Of a DNA stretch of 64,000 bases, positions 19,119-28,796 are shown piece after piece. Each line of letters opens with the position of its first letter. Positions within the stretch are counted from its first letter, which is position 1. The notes beneath the pieces are model-generated. The model did not search any database. It had not been told where the DNA came from and saw only the letters and a list, made by a program, of their open reading frames with translations. The position numbers and the translations under genes are program-made. The DNA lies in the NCBI RefSeq assembly GCF_019039035.1, contig NZ_JAHNZT010000013.1:1-64000 (forward strand). Direction: 5' to 3'. Source of the stretch: Citreicoccus inhibens (GTDB lineage: Bacteria > Myxococcota > Myxococcia > Myxococcales > Myxococcaceae).

Positions 19119-19919
19119 TCACGTTCCAGTGGGAGAGGAGAGGTGCGGTCGGAGGCTGGTGCCCTCCTGGCCCGGGGCGGCGATCGCGTCCTCCGGGTCT
19201 CCCCCGGGGCCGCCGAGGGCGACGTTGTCGGCCAGGATGACGTCGCGCACGGCTCGGGCCAGTCCCGCCCGGTCGTCCTCGGCGAAGACCTTCGGGTCGA
19301 TGGGCTTGCCAATCTTCACGCGCACCGGCCCGGGCGTGATGTTCCACGAGTTCTTCGGCATCAGGTTTGCCGAGCCCTCAATGGTGACCGGGCAGACGGC
19401 CACGCCGGCCTTCAGCGCCAGGGCGAAGGGCCCCTTTTTGAAGGGCAGCACGCGGCCGTCCACGGAGCGGGTCCCCTCGGGGTACAGGAAGATGCTCGTG
19501 CCGGCGCGGACCTTGTTCGCCGCCTTCGTCAGCGAGTCGATGGCGGACGCCCGGTTGCCGCGATTGATGAAGATGTGGCCCGCGATGCTCAGGTACCAGC
19601 CGATGAGCGGCACCCAGCGCAACTGGCTCTTGGCCACGTAGCGGAAGTTGACCGGCACGGCGACGAAGTGGGCGGGGATGTCGATGGTCGACTGGTGGTT
19701 GGCCACGTAGATGGTCGGCCGGCGGGGGTCGACGTTCTCGGAGCCGAGGACCTCCAGGCGAGCGCCGCCCGCCCACAGGAGCACGGGCGACCACAGCCGC
19801 CGCGCCACCCACACCGAGCCGTCCGGGTTCAGCGTGAACAACATGGCCAGCATGGCGAGTGGAAAACACGCCAGGGTCCAGAACGCGGCCACGAACATGC
19901 AGAACAGCTTGCGCAACAT
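19119..19919 (-). CDS. plsC: 1-acyl-sn-glycerol-3-phosphate acyltransferase
   Basis: A membrane enzyme that acylates lysophosphatidate to phosphatidate in phospholipid synthesis. ATG 19919 has GGGAG five bases upstream; 266 residues. An N-terminal hydrophobic segment is followed by the catalytic NHQSTID motif (HX4D), GHIFINRGN, the FLYPEGTRS motif and CPVTIEGS, all typical of the family. A Pro/Gly-rich C-terminal tail follows. It is divergent from the deoxynucleoside kinase gene. Confidence 0.92.
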   Translation of the reverse strand: MLRKLFCMFVAAFWTLACFPLAMLAMLFTLNPDGSVWVARRLWSPVLLWAGGARLEVLGSENVDPRRPTIYVANHQSTIDIPAHFVAVPVNFRYVAKSQLRWVPLIGWYLSIAGHIFINRGNRASAIDSLTKAANKVRAGTSIFLYPEGTRSVDGRVLPFKKGPFALALKAGVAVCPVTIEGSANLMPKNSWNITPGPVRVKIGKPIDPKVFAEDDRAGLARAVRDVILADNVALGGPGGDPEDAIAAPGQEGTSLRPHLSSPTGT

Positions 19920-20133
19920 GAGACTCCCTCTCTTACCATCCGCCCCGGCGGGCGCGCGGGCCAGGGGGCCGGGGCCCTTCCTCACCCGGCGGGCAGGCGG
20001 GCACCTCACGATGGGGGGCGCCGCCCGACGTGGGCCAGGCAGGAGGAGGCAGGGGCATGTCGCGTATCTACCACGTCCCCCTTCACGTTGGTTCTGGTGC
20101 GCGCCGCTCGGCGGGGTTACAAGCAAGGGTGGC

Positions 20134-20748
20134 GTGCCCAGGAAAAAGTTCATCGCGATCGCGGGCAACATCGGTGCCGGGAAGACGGAGCTCACGTCCT
20201 TCCTGTGCCGGAAGTACGGGCTCACGCCCTACTTCGAGCCCAATGATCAGAACCCCTATCTGGCGGACTTCTACAAGGACATGAAGACGTGGGCGTTCCG
20301 CTCGCAGCTCTTCTTCCTGACCCACAAGTTCCGCCTGCATCGACAACTGGAGAAGTCCCCGGGCACGGTGCTGCAGGATCGCACCCTCTACGAGGACGCG
20401 GAGATCTTCGCCAAGAACCTCCACCGACAGCGGCTCATCGACAAGCGCGACTGGCAGACCTACCGCGAGCTGTATGAGACCATCTCCCAGGCGCTTACGC
20501 CCCCGGACCTGATGATCTACCTGCGCTGTCCGGTCCCGACGCTCCGCGAGCGCATCAAGCTGCGCGGTCGCGCCATGGAAAAGGACATCCCGACCAACTA
20601 CCTCAAGCGCCTCAACACGCTTTATGAGGAGTGGTTCTCCACCTACTCCATGTCCCCCGTGCTGGTGCTCCCCACGGACAAGCTCGACTACCTGACCAAC
20701 CTGGTGGACCGCGTGGACCTCTTCCGGCAGATCGAGAAGCACCTGTGA
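20134..20748 (+). CDS. Deoxynucleoside kinase (dAK/dGK family)
   Basis: The enzyme phosphorylates deoxynucleosides for nucleotide salvage. GTG 20134 gives 204 residues starting MPRKKFIAIAGNIGAGKTEL, with the P-loop near residues 11-18. The DRTLYEDAEIFAKN segment corresponds to the family DRS/ERS motif, and RGRAMEKDIP lies in the lid. A longer open frame upstream lacks family similarity and crosses the divergent promoter region. The stop codon overlaps the next start (TGATG), so the DUF2314-like gene is coupled to it. Confidence 0.9.
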   Translation: MPRKKFIAIAGNIGAGKTELTSFLCRKYGLTPYFEPNDQNPYLADFYKDMKTWAFRSQLFFLTHKFRLHRQLEKSPGTVLQDRTLYEDAEIFAKNLHRQRLIDKRDWQTYRELYETISQALTPPDLMIYLRCPVPTLRERIKLRGRAMEKDIPTNYLKRLNTLYEEWFSTYSMSPVLVLPTDKLDYLTNLVDRVDLFRQIEKHL

Positions 20749-21920
20749 TGGAGGTCTACCTCCTGGCGACAGAGCTGGCGGGACCGCCTCCGCTGGAGGC
20801 CCTGCGCGCCGCGTTCGCCACCGACGAGGTCGAGTTCTCGCCCCACGCGGATGGCGAGGGCTTCACCGTCAAGGCGGATGGCTCCGAGGTCCGGGTGGTG
20901 CTGGATGGCCCCGACGTGCCACGGCTGGAGGCGAACCCCGCGCAGTACAGCGGCAGCCCCGAGGCCTTCGCGCGCCTGGGCAAGGCCCAGGCCTTCTACC
21001 GCCTGACGCTGGAGCCCGGAGGGGCGCAGCCCACCTTGCCTGTCTTCGAGGCGCTCTGGACCGTGCGCACGCTGATGGAGCAGGTCCCAGGGGTGCTGGT
21101 GGACCTCTCGGCGTTCAAGCTCCACGAGCCCGAAGACGTGGTGGAGATCACCGAGCTGGACTTCGACATCCGGGACCACCTGCACCTGCACGCGGTGGAG
21201 CTGACCGAGGGGGACACCCCGCTGTGGGTGCACTCGCACGGGATGGAGAAGTTCGGGGCTCGGGACGTGGAGGTCTTCCACCTGGCCGAGGCGGACCTCT
21301 TGGCCGCCGAGAGCTTCCTGAACGAGCTGTGCACGGACATGGCCTTCGGCCAGGGGCCGCCCGTTCGCTCGGAGATGGCCACGAGCGAGGGGCAGACCTT
21401 CACCCTCGTGCCGTCCGAGGAGGCCCGCGCGAACCTGCTGGGCGTGCCGCTGGACTCCTTCGAGGGGCATGAGGGGCTGTTCCTCACCGTCGTCTCTCCG
21501 CTGGGGCGCCACAACACGTCCGAGTTGCTGGCGACGTACCGCGAGCGCTTCGCGAAGGAGCCGGAGGAGCAGACCCAGGCCATGCACCGGGAGGCGCAGG
21601 CCCTGCTGCCCGCCTTCCTGGCGCGCTTCCAGCGCAAGGGGTTGATGGAGCCGCTGACCTTCCTGGTGCGCGCGCCCTTCGACACGCACCCCGACGGCGA
21701 GACGGTGGTGGAGCAGCTCTGGCTCGAGGTGGTCACCCGGGACGAGGGCTCGGTGGTGGGCAAGCTGGTGGACGGCGCCGTACACACCACCGAGTGGCGC
21801 AAGGGGGCCCACGTGGAGGTGGAGGAGAAGCAGGTCAACGCCCTGGCCATCACCCGCGAGGGGCGCGCGCTGGACGAGAAGGAGATTCGCGCGCTGATGG
21901 ACGCAGAACGCCCGATGTAG
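20748..21920 (+). CDS. DUF2314-like protein of unknown function
   Basis: The product has 390 residues and is acidic, with no signal peptide or membrane segment. The last 90 or so residues (LTFLVRAPFDTHPDGETVVE, then LWLEVVTRDEGSVVGKLVDG) resemble the DUF2314 domain, a small beta-rich module of unknown role. The N-terminal 250 residues have no motif I recognise, although a Leu/Asp-rich FDIRDHLHLHAVEL segment is distinctive. Start-stop overlap with the deoxynucleoside kinase gene implies co-translation. Confidence 0.75.
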   Translation: MEVYLLATELAGPPPLEALRAAFATDEVEFSPHADGEGFTVKADGSEVRVVLDGPDVPRLEANPAQYSGSPEAFARLGKAQAFYRLTLEPGGAQPTLPVFEALWTVRTLMEQVPGVLVDLSAFKLHEPEDVVEITELDFDIRDHLHLHAVELTEGDTPLWVHSHGMEKFGARDVEVFHLAEADLLAAESFLNELCTDMAFGQGPPVRSEMATSEGQTFTLVPSEEARANLLGVPLDSFEGHEGLFLTVVSPLGRHNTSELLATYRERFAKEPEEQTQAMHREAQALLPAFLARFQRKGLMEPLTFLVRAPFDTHPDGETVVEQLWLEVVTRDEGSVVGKLVDGAVHTTEWRKGAHVEVEEKQVNALAITREGRALDEKEIRALMDAERPM

Positions 21921-21962
21921 GGTGCTTGCCCGGGGCGGACGCGGCTGTAGGCTCTTGGCTCC

Positions 21963-23669
21963 ATGCCGGCGCTCCTGCTGCTCACCGGGCCTTCCGCGGG
22001 GCGTCGCTTCGAGCTGACGCCGCAGGTGACCATCGGTCGCAGCCCCTCGTGCGAGATTCCGCTCGAGGATGAGCAGGCCTCCCGCCGCCATGCGCTGCTG
22101 ACGCTTTCCGCGGGACAGGCGCGAATCCGCGACCTGGGCTCGCGCAACGGGACGCTCGTCAACGGGCAGCGCATCGACGCGGAGGTCCTGCTCGTTCCCG
22201 GGGACCAGGTGCGCGTGGGGACGACGCTCGCGGTCTTCGAGCCGCCGCCTGTCTCCATCGTTGATGAGTCCGTGACGGCGCGGCCCTCGGTGCCTCCCAC
22301 GCATGTGCCCATCGAGGAGGTTCTGCCGCACGTGGGGACGGCCGCGGCGCTCTACTCGGCGGGGACGGCGCTGCTGGGGGCCACCAGCACCGCCATGGTG
22401 CTGCGGCGGTTGGCGGAGGAGGTGTCCCATGCGCTCAACGCGGATCGCGCCGCGGCGCTGCTCGGCGGTGGGCCGGAGGGGCTGCGCACCGGTGCCGCCG
22501 CTGGCGCTGCGACGGTGGATGTCCCGAGCGCGATGGCGCAGGCGTCACTGGAGGGCAAGGAGCTCGTCCAGCAGGGCACCTCGCTGTGCGCACCGCTCGT
22601 CGCCTCGGGAGGGATGCCCTCGGGCGTGGTGTACGTGGAGCGCGCCGAGCCCGACTTCACCGATGGGGAGGGGCAACTGCTGGCCGCGCTCGGGCGAATG
22701 GGGGGCGAGGCCCTGGCCGCGGTGCGCTCGCGCACTGATGGAGACGAGGCGGATGCGTGGCCCACGCCCGTGGGGACGTCCCGGCCGTGGCGGGCGCTCT
22801 TGGAGGAGGCCCGGCGTGCGGCGGCCAGCGCCGCCCCGGTGGTGGTGGCGGGTGAGCCCGGAGTGGGCAAGGCCGTGCTCGCGCGGTTCGTCCATGCGCG
22901 CTCGCCTCGGGCTCTGGGGCCCCTGGTGACGGTGGATTGCCGGGGCGCGTTCGAGCAGGTCGAGGCGGCGCTCTTCGGGCGCGCCAGCGAGCCGGGGCAC
23001 CCTCCGCTGACGTCCGCCGTGCTGCGCGCGGACGGAGGCTCGCTGCTCCTGCTGCACGTGGACGCGTTGCCGAGCCCGTTGGCGGAACGGCTCGCGGGCA
23101 TGTTGGCGCGACGGTCGGCCCCGGCGCGACAAGGCGGCGAGGAGCCCGTGGATGTGCGCGTGCTCGCCACCGCGGTGGTGCCGCTGGCTCGCTCGGGTGG
23201 GAGCGCGACGCTGGCGCGGGTGTTGGTGGGCTTTGAGATGTCCGTGCCGCCCTTGCGGGAGCGCAGCGCGGACGCGCCGGTCCTGTTCGAGCACTTCGCC
23301 GCGCGCGCCGCGAGGCAGGTGCGGCAGATGGCGCCCTTGCTCACCGCCGAGGCGCGGTGCCTGCTCGTGGACTATGCGTGGCCCCACAATGTGCGCGAGG
23401 TCGAGTTGCTCGCCGAGCGACTGGGGCGCGTCCATGCGGGGTCTCCCGTGGGCATGGCGCAGCTGCCCGTGGAGCTGCAACTGGGGGGCGCTCCGCGGAC
23501 CTTGGCGGAGCGGGTGGCTCGGCTGGAACGCGACGCCATCGCCGAGGCGCTGCGGGAGGCGGGGGGCATGAAGGCTCGCGCGGCGGAGCTGCTGGGCATT
23601 GGCCGTCCCACCCTGGACCGCAAGCTCGCCGAGCACACGCTGCTGGTGCCGCGCGGACGCGGCGAGTGA
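21963..23669 (+). CDS. FHA-GAF-AAA-Fis regulator, degenerate enhancer-binding protein type
   Basis: The product has 568 residues. The N-terminal FHA domain (GRSPSCEI, SRRHA, GSRNGTLVNG, residues 1-95) would bind phosphothreonine peptides. A GAF-like domain (about 120-260) is followed by a sigma-54-activator-type AAA domain (about 275-480) and a Fis-type HTH at the end (AEALREAGGMKARAAELLGI). The Walker A GEPGVGKAV is kept, but the GAFTGA loop that contacts sigma-54 is absent (FGRASEPGHPPLTSA at that place) and Walker B reads LLLLHVD without the Asp-Glu pair. It probably cannot remodel sigma-54 polymerase and may act as a conventional DNA-binding regulator. Confidence 0.85.
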   Translation: MPALLLLTGPSAGRRFELTPQVTIGRSPSCEIPLEDEQASRRHALLTLSAGQARIRDLGSRNGTLVNGQRIDAEVLLVPGDQVRVGTTLAVFEPPPVSIVDESVTARPSVPPTHVPIEEVLPHVGTAAALYSAGTALLGATSTAMVLRRLAEEVSHALNADRAAALLGGGPEGLRTGAAAGAATVDVPSAMAQASLEGKELVQQGTSLCAPLVASGGMPSGVVYVERAEPDFTDGEGQLLAALGRMGGEALAAVRSRTDGDEADAWPTPVGTSRPWRALLEEARRAAASAAPVVVAGEPGVGKAVLARFVHARSPRALGPLVTVDCRGAFEQVEAALFGRASEPGHPPLTSAVLRADGGSLLLLHVDALPSPLAERLAGMLARRSAPARQGGEEPVDVRVLATAVVPLARSGGSATLARVLVGFEMSVPPLRERSADAPVLFEHFAARAARQVRQMAPLLTAEARCLLVDYAWPHNVREVELLAERLGRVHAGSPVGMAQLPVELQLGGAPRTLAERVARLERDAIAEALREAGGMKARAAELLGIGRPTLDRKLAEHTLLVPRGRGE

Positions 23670-23672
23670 CGC

Positions 23673-24584
23673 TCACTTCCGTCGGCTGAGCAGCACGCCG
23701 GTGAGGATGAACGCTGTGCCCAGGGCCTGCGGCGCGGTGGGCTGCTCGCCCCGCACGGCCCAGGCGGTGAGGGCGGCCACGACGGGCACGCCCGTGTTGT
23801 AGAGGGCCGTTCGGTTGGTGCCCACCTTCTGCACGCTGCGCCCCCAGAGGAAGTACGCCGCCACCAGGGGAATCAGCGCCGAGTACACCAGGGCCACCCA
23901 GGCGCCCGTGCTGACCTGGGAGAAGTCGAGGGCTTGCACCTCGCGCGCGCCCGCCAGCACCACGCCCGGCGCGCCGGTGAGCATGCTCAGGGCGGTGATG
24001 CGCAGCGCGGACACCTCGGGGCCCACCGTCCGGATGCCCACGGTGTAGAGGGCCCAACAGACGGATGAGCCGAGGATGAGGGTGTCGCCCCAGCGGGTCT
24101 GGGCGCTCAGCTCCGGGCCGCGCACGCTCACCACGAGCACCATGCCCACCACGGCCAACACCAGGCTCACCACGAGGGAGCGGGTGATGCGCTCCACGCC
24201 GAGCGCCGCGCCGAGCACGGCGATCATCACCGGCGTCACCGCGGTCAGCATCCCGGTGTTCGCCGCCGTCGTGTGGGCCAGCCCGCTGATGAACAGCACC
24301 TGGTACACGGTGTTGCCCACCATCCCCAGCACGCCCAGCCGCGCCAGCGTCTTCCAGGGGAGGGGCTTCCAACCCTCGACGGCCAGCAGCAGCGCGCCCA
24401 TGGCCATTGCCGCCAGCGCGAAGCGAATCGAGATGAAGGCCAGGGGCGGCATGCTCCCCAGGGCCTCCTTCACCAGGGTGTAGTTCGTCCCCCAGACGAG
24501 GACGACGCCCAGCATCGCCGCGTCCGAGGAGGTGAAGGTGCGCGCTGGAGCGGCGCTCGCCGCGGACGGAGTGGAGAGGGACAC
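23673..24584 (-). CDS. DMT-superfamily transporter (EamA family)
   Basis: The 303-residue inner-membrane protein has about ten hydrophobic segments in two EamA halves, with typical entries such as LGVVLVWGTNYTLVKEALGS and a second-half SSVCWALYTVGIRTVGPE. The family exports amino acids or other small metabolites; the substrate is not predictable. The start is GTG 24584. It is convergent with the regulator gene (three bases apart) and divergent from psuG. Confidence 0.88.
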   Translation of the reverse strand: MSLSTPSAASAAPARTFTSSDAAMLGVVLVWGTNYTLVKEALGSMPPLAFISIRFALAAMAMGALLLAVEGWKPLPWKTLARLGVLGMVGNTVYQVLFISGLAHTTAANTGMLTAVTPVMIAVLGAALGVERITRSLVVSLVLAVVGMVLVVSVRGPELSAQTRWGDTLILGSSVCWALYTVGIRTVGPEVSALRITALSMLTGAPGVVLAGAREVQALDFSQVSTGAWVALVYSALIPLVAAYFLWGRSVQKVGTNRTALYNTGVPVVAALTAWAVRGEQPTAPQALGTAFILTGVLLSRRK

Positions 24585-24676
24585 GGTGGTGCCGGCATAG
24601 GGCGGACGGGTTCTGGGCGCAATGGCCGTGCGACTCGCGCGTCGGGGCTTGTCCCCTTGCCCCGTGGCTGGGGTAA

Positions 24677-25603
24677 ATGCCGGCCATGGACTTCCACTTT
24701 TCGGATGAGGTGCGGCGCGCGTTGGCGAAGGGGCAGCCGCTCGTGGCGTTGGAGACGAGCGTGGTGGCGCAGGGACTGCCCTATCCGGAGAACCTCGCGG
24801 CGGCTCGGGCCTGCGAGGAGGCCGTGCGGCGCGCGGGGGCCGTGCCCGCGCCCATCGCGGTGGTGGATGGCGAGGTCTGGATTGGCCTGGAGGACGCGGC
24901 CCTTCGTCGCCTGGCCGAGGGCAAGGAGAAGCTCCTGAAGCTCGGCTCTCGCGATCTCGCGGTGGCGGTGGCCCAGCGCGCGAGCGGGGGCACGACCGTC
25001 AGCGCGACGTGCGAGCTGGCCGCCGCGGCGGGCATCCGCGTGTTCTCCACCGGGGGGATTGGCGGCGTGCACCGCGGTGCTTCCGAGCACTGGGACATCT
25101 CGCAGGACATCGCCGCGCTGGCTCGCTACCCGGTGGCCGTGGTGTGCGCGGGCGCGAAGTCCGTGCTCGACCTGCCCAAGACGATGGAGCTGCTGGAGAC
25201 CGCCGGCGTGCCCGTCATTGGCGTGGGCACGGACGAGCTGCCGTCCTTCTACAGCCGCTCCTCGGGCATTCCGCTGGAGCACCGCGCGGACGACGCGGAC
25301 ACCGCCGCGCGCATCGCCCAAGCCCGCTTCGAGGCGCTGGGGCAGGGCGGGGTGCTCTACACGGTTCCGCCTCCCGAGGAGGCCGCGCTGCCTCGCAACG
25401 AGGTGGAGCTGCACATCGCCTCGGCGCTCGCGGATGCGGAGAAGCAGGGCGTGCGCGGCAAGGCGGTGACGCCCTTTCTCCTGGGCGAAATGGCCAAGCG
25501 CACCGGCGGCAAGAGCCTCAAGACGAACCTGGCGCTGCTCGTCAACAACGCCCGGTTCGCCGGCGCGCTGGCCGTGGCCTACGCGCGCGCGGCGAAGCGC
25601 TGA
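24677..25603 (+). CDS. psuG: Pseudouridine-5'-phosphate glycosidase
   Basis: The enzyme cleaves pseudouridine 5'-phosphate to uracil and ribose 5-phosphate. The 308-residue product carries family blocks: ALETSVVAQGLPYPENL, GGTTVSATCELAAAAGIRVF, STGGIGGVHRGASEHWDIS and GVGTDELPSFYSRSSG. ATG 24677 was chosen; ATG 24686 is also possible. No pseudouridine kinase (psuK) gene lies beside it, so the pathway partner must be elsewhere. Confidence 0.95.
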   Translation: MPAMDFHFSDEVRRALAKGQPLVALETSVVAQGLPYPENLAAARACEEAVRRAGAVPAPIAVVDGEVWIGLEDAALRRLAEGKEKLLKLGSRDLAVAVAQRASGGTTVSATCELAAAAGIRVFSTGGIGGVHRGASEHWDISQDIAALARYPVAVVCAGAKSVLDLPKTMELLETAGVPVIGVGTDELPSFYSRSSGIPLEHRADDADTAARIAQARFEALGQGGVLYTVPPPEEAALPRNEVELHIASALADAEKQGVRGKAVTPFLLGEMAKRTGGKSLKTNLALLVNNARFAGALAVAYARAAKR

Positions 25604-25616
25604 GCGTTCGCGGTCG

Positions 25617-26111
25617 CTACTTCGTCGCGCGCTGGAACCAGCTCAGCAGGTCCTCCAGCGCGCGGCGGTCCACGTCGTCGAACGTGTTCTTGTGCTCGGA
25701 GTCGATGTCGAGCACCGCGATGAGTTCGCGGTTCTTCCCGAACACGGGCACCACGATCTCCGACGCCGAGCGCCCGTCACACGTGATGTGCCCGGGGAAG
25801 GCGTGCACGTCTGCCACCACCACCGTCTCCCCCCGCGCGGCGGACGTCCCGCACACTCCCTTGCCGAAGGAGATCTCCAGGCAGCCGAGCGTCCCTTGGT
25901 AGGGTCCCACGCGCAGCAACTTCCCCGGAGTCACCACGCGGTAGAAGCCCGTCCACAGGTGGCCGAAGGCGTGGTGCAACAGGCAGCTCATCGTCGCCAT
26001 GGCGCAGATGTCGTCGTCCACGCCCTCGAGGATCGCCAGCGTGTGCGACTTGAGTTCCGTGTAGGCCTCGGCCTTGGGGCGGCCTCGCAACTCCAGGGTG
26101 ACTTCCGCCAT
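25617..26111 (-). CDS. msrC: Free methionine-(R)-sulfoxide reductase, GAF fold
   Basis: The enzyme reduces free Met-R-sulfoxide in the cytoplasm. ATG 26111 has AAGGA eight bases upstream; 164 residues. The GAF-fold protein keeps the three redox cysteines with E. coli spacing: C in GTLCLEISF, +10 in GVCGTSAA, and +24 in GHITCDGRSASEIVVP. The DVHAFPGHI segment is a family hallmark. It is convergent with psuG (13 bases) and divergent from the sirtuin gene, with a 73-bp shared promoter region. Confidence 0.9.
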   Translation of the reverse strand: MAEVTLELRGRPKAEAYTELKSHTLAILEGVDDDICAMATMSCLLHHAFGHLWTGFYRVVTPGKLLRVGPYQGTLGCLEISFGKGVCGTSAARGETVVVADVHAFPGHITCDGRSASEIVVPVFGKNRELIAVLDIDSEHKNTFDDVDRRALEDLLSWFQRATK

Positions 26112-26184
26112 GGTGACGTCCTTATGATTCGGCAGGGGGCCGCCCGCATTTAACAGTCCAAGCGGCGCCTGGCACGGGAGCCTC

Positions 26185-26913
26185 ATGAAATCGCTCATCC
26201 TTGATTCGAGCACGCGCTTGCTGGTGCTCACCGGCGCGGGTGTCTCCGCCGAGAGTGGAGTTCCTACCTTCCGAGGCATGGGCGGACTCTGGGAGAACCG
26301 CCCGGTGGAGGAGGTCGCCTCGCCGCAGGGCTTCACGGAGGACCCGGTTCGGGTGTGGCGCTTCTACTCCCAGCGTCGCGAAGGGGCCGCGGGCGTCCAC
26401 CCCAACCCCGGGCACACCGCGCTCGCCGAGTGGGAGAGACACCTGGGCGACCGCTTCCTCCTGGCCACCCAGAACGTGGACGGCCTGCACCAACGCGCGG
26501 GCAGCCAGCGCGTGGTGGAGATGCACGGCAACCTGTTCAAGACGCGCTGCTCGAACTGCGAGCGGCCTCCCATGGACGACACGACCGTGTACCCCGAGGG
26601 CACGGTGCCTCGCTGTGGCGCGTGCGGAGGCTCCCTGCGTCCGCACATCGTCTGGTTCGGAGAGAACCTCGACGAGGCCGACCTCGGGCGCATCGGCGAA
26701 TTCCTCACCCGCGGCGACGGCAAGCTCGTCTTCCTGGCGGCGGGAACCTCCGGGGCGGTGTGGCCAGCCGCCGGGCTGGTGGATCAGGTGCGGAAGCTCG
26801 GCGGCGAGACGTGGCTCGTCAACTTCGATCCACCCGAGAACGCCGAGCGCTTCCGTCACTTCGTCCAGGGCCGGAGCGGCGAACTGCTGCCCCGGCTCGC
26901 GACGCTCGCGTAG
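26185..26913 (+). CDS. cobB: NAD-dependent protein deacylase, sirtuin (Sir2/CobB)
   Basis: The enzyme removes acyl groups from lysines using NAD. The 242-residue product shows TGAGVSAESGVPTFRG, TQNVDGLH, the catalytic His in MHGN, two Cys pairs for zinc (CSNC, CGAC) and GTSGAVWPAA. The YSQR pattern (Y-x-x-R) near residue 62 matches class III sirtuins, which prefer succinyl or malonyl lysine. Upstream lies the divergent msrC gene. Confidence 0.95.
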   Translation: MKSLILDSSTRLLVLTGAGVSAESGVPTFRGMGGLWENRPVEEVASPQGFTEDPVRVWRFYSQRREGAAGVHPNPGHTALAEWERHLGDRFLLATQNVDGLHQRAGSQRVVEMHGNLFKTRCSNCERPPMDDTTVYPEGTVPRCGACGGSLRPHIVWFGENLDEADLGRIGEFLTRGDGKLVFLAAGTSGAVWPAAGLVDQVRKLGGETWLVNFDPPENAERFRHFVQGRSGELLPRLATLA

Positions 26914-26934
26914 GCCCGGAGGACGTCCGGGCCT
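26912..26934. terminator. Bidirectional terminator-like hairpin
   Basis: Perfect 9-bp stem AGGCCCGGA/TCCGGGCCT (26912-26920, 26926-26934) with a 5-nt loop between the convergent sirtuin and kinase genes; it overlaps the sirtuin stop codon. Confidence 0.5.
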
Positions 26935-26940
26935 CGCGGC

Positions 26941-28674
<1,734 letters not shown>

Positions 28675-28796
28675 GGGTGGGCGGAGTATAGGCAAGCCCA
28701 GGGCGGGGCCCAACGGGGAGGTGGGCCCTAGACCGGCCAGGCGGTCATTTCTGCCGTTTCCGGAAGGTGGGCGGGCTGTTATCTCCCCGGGCCGCC

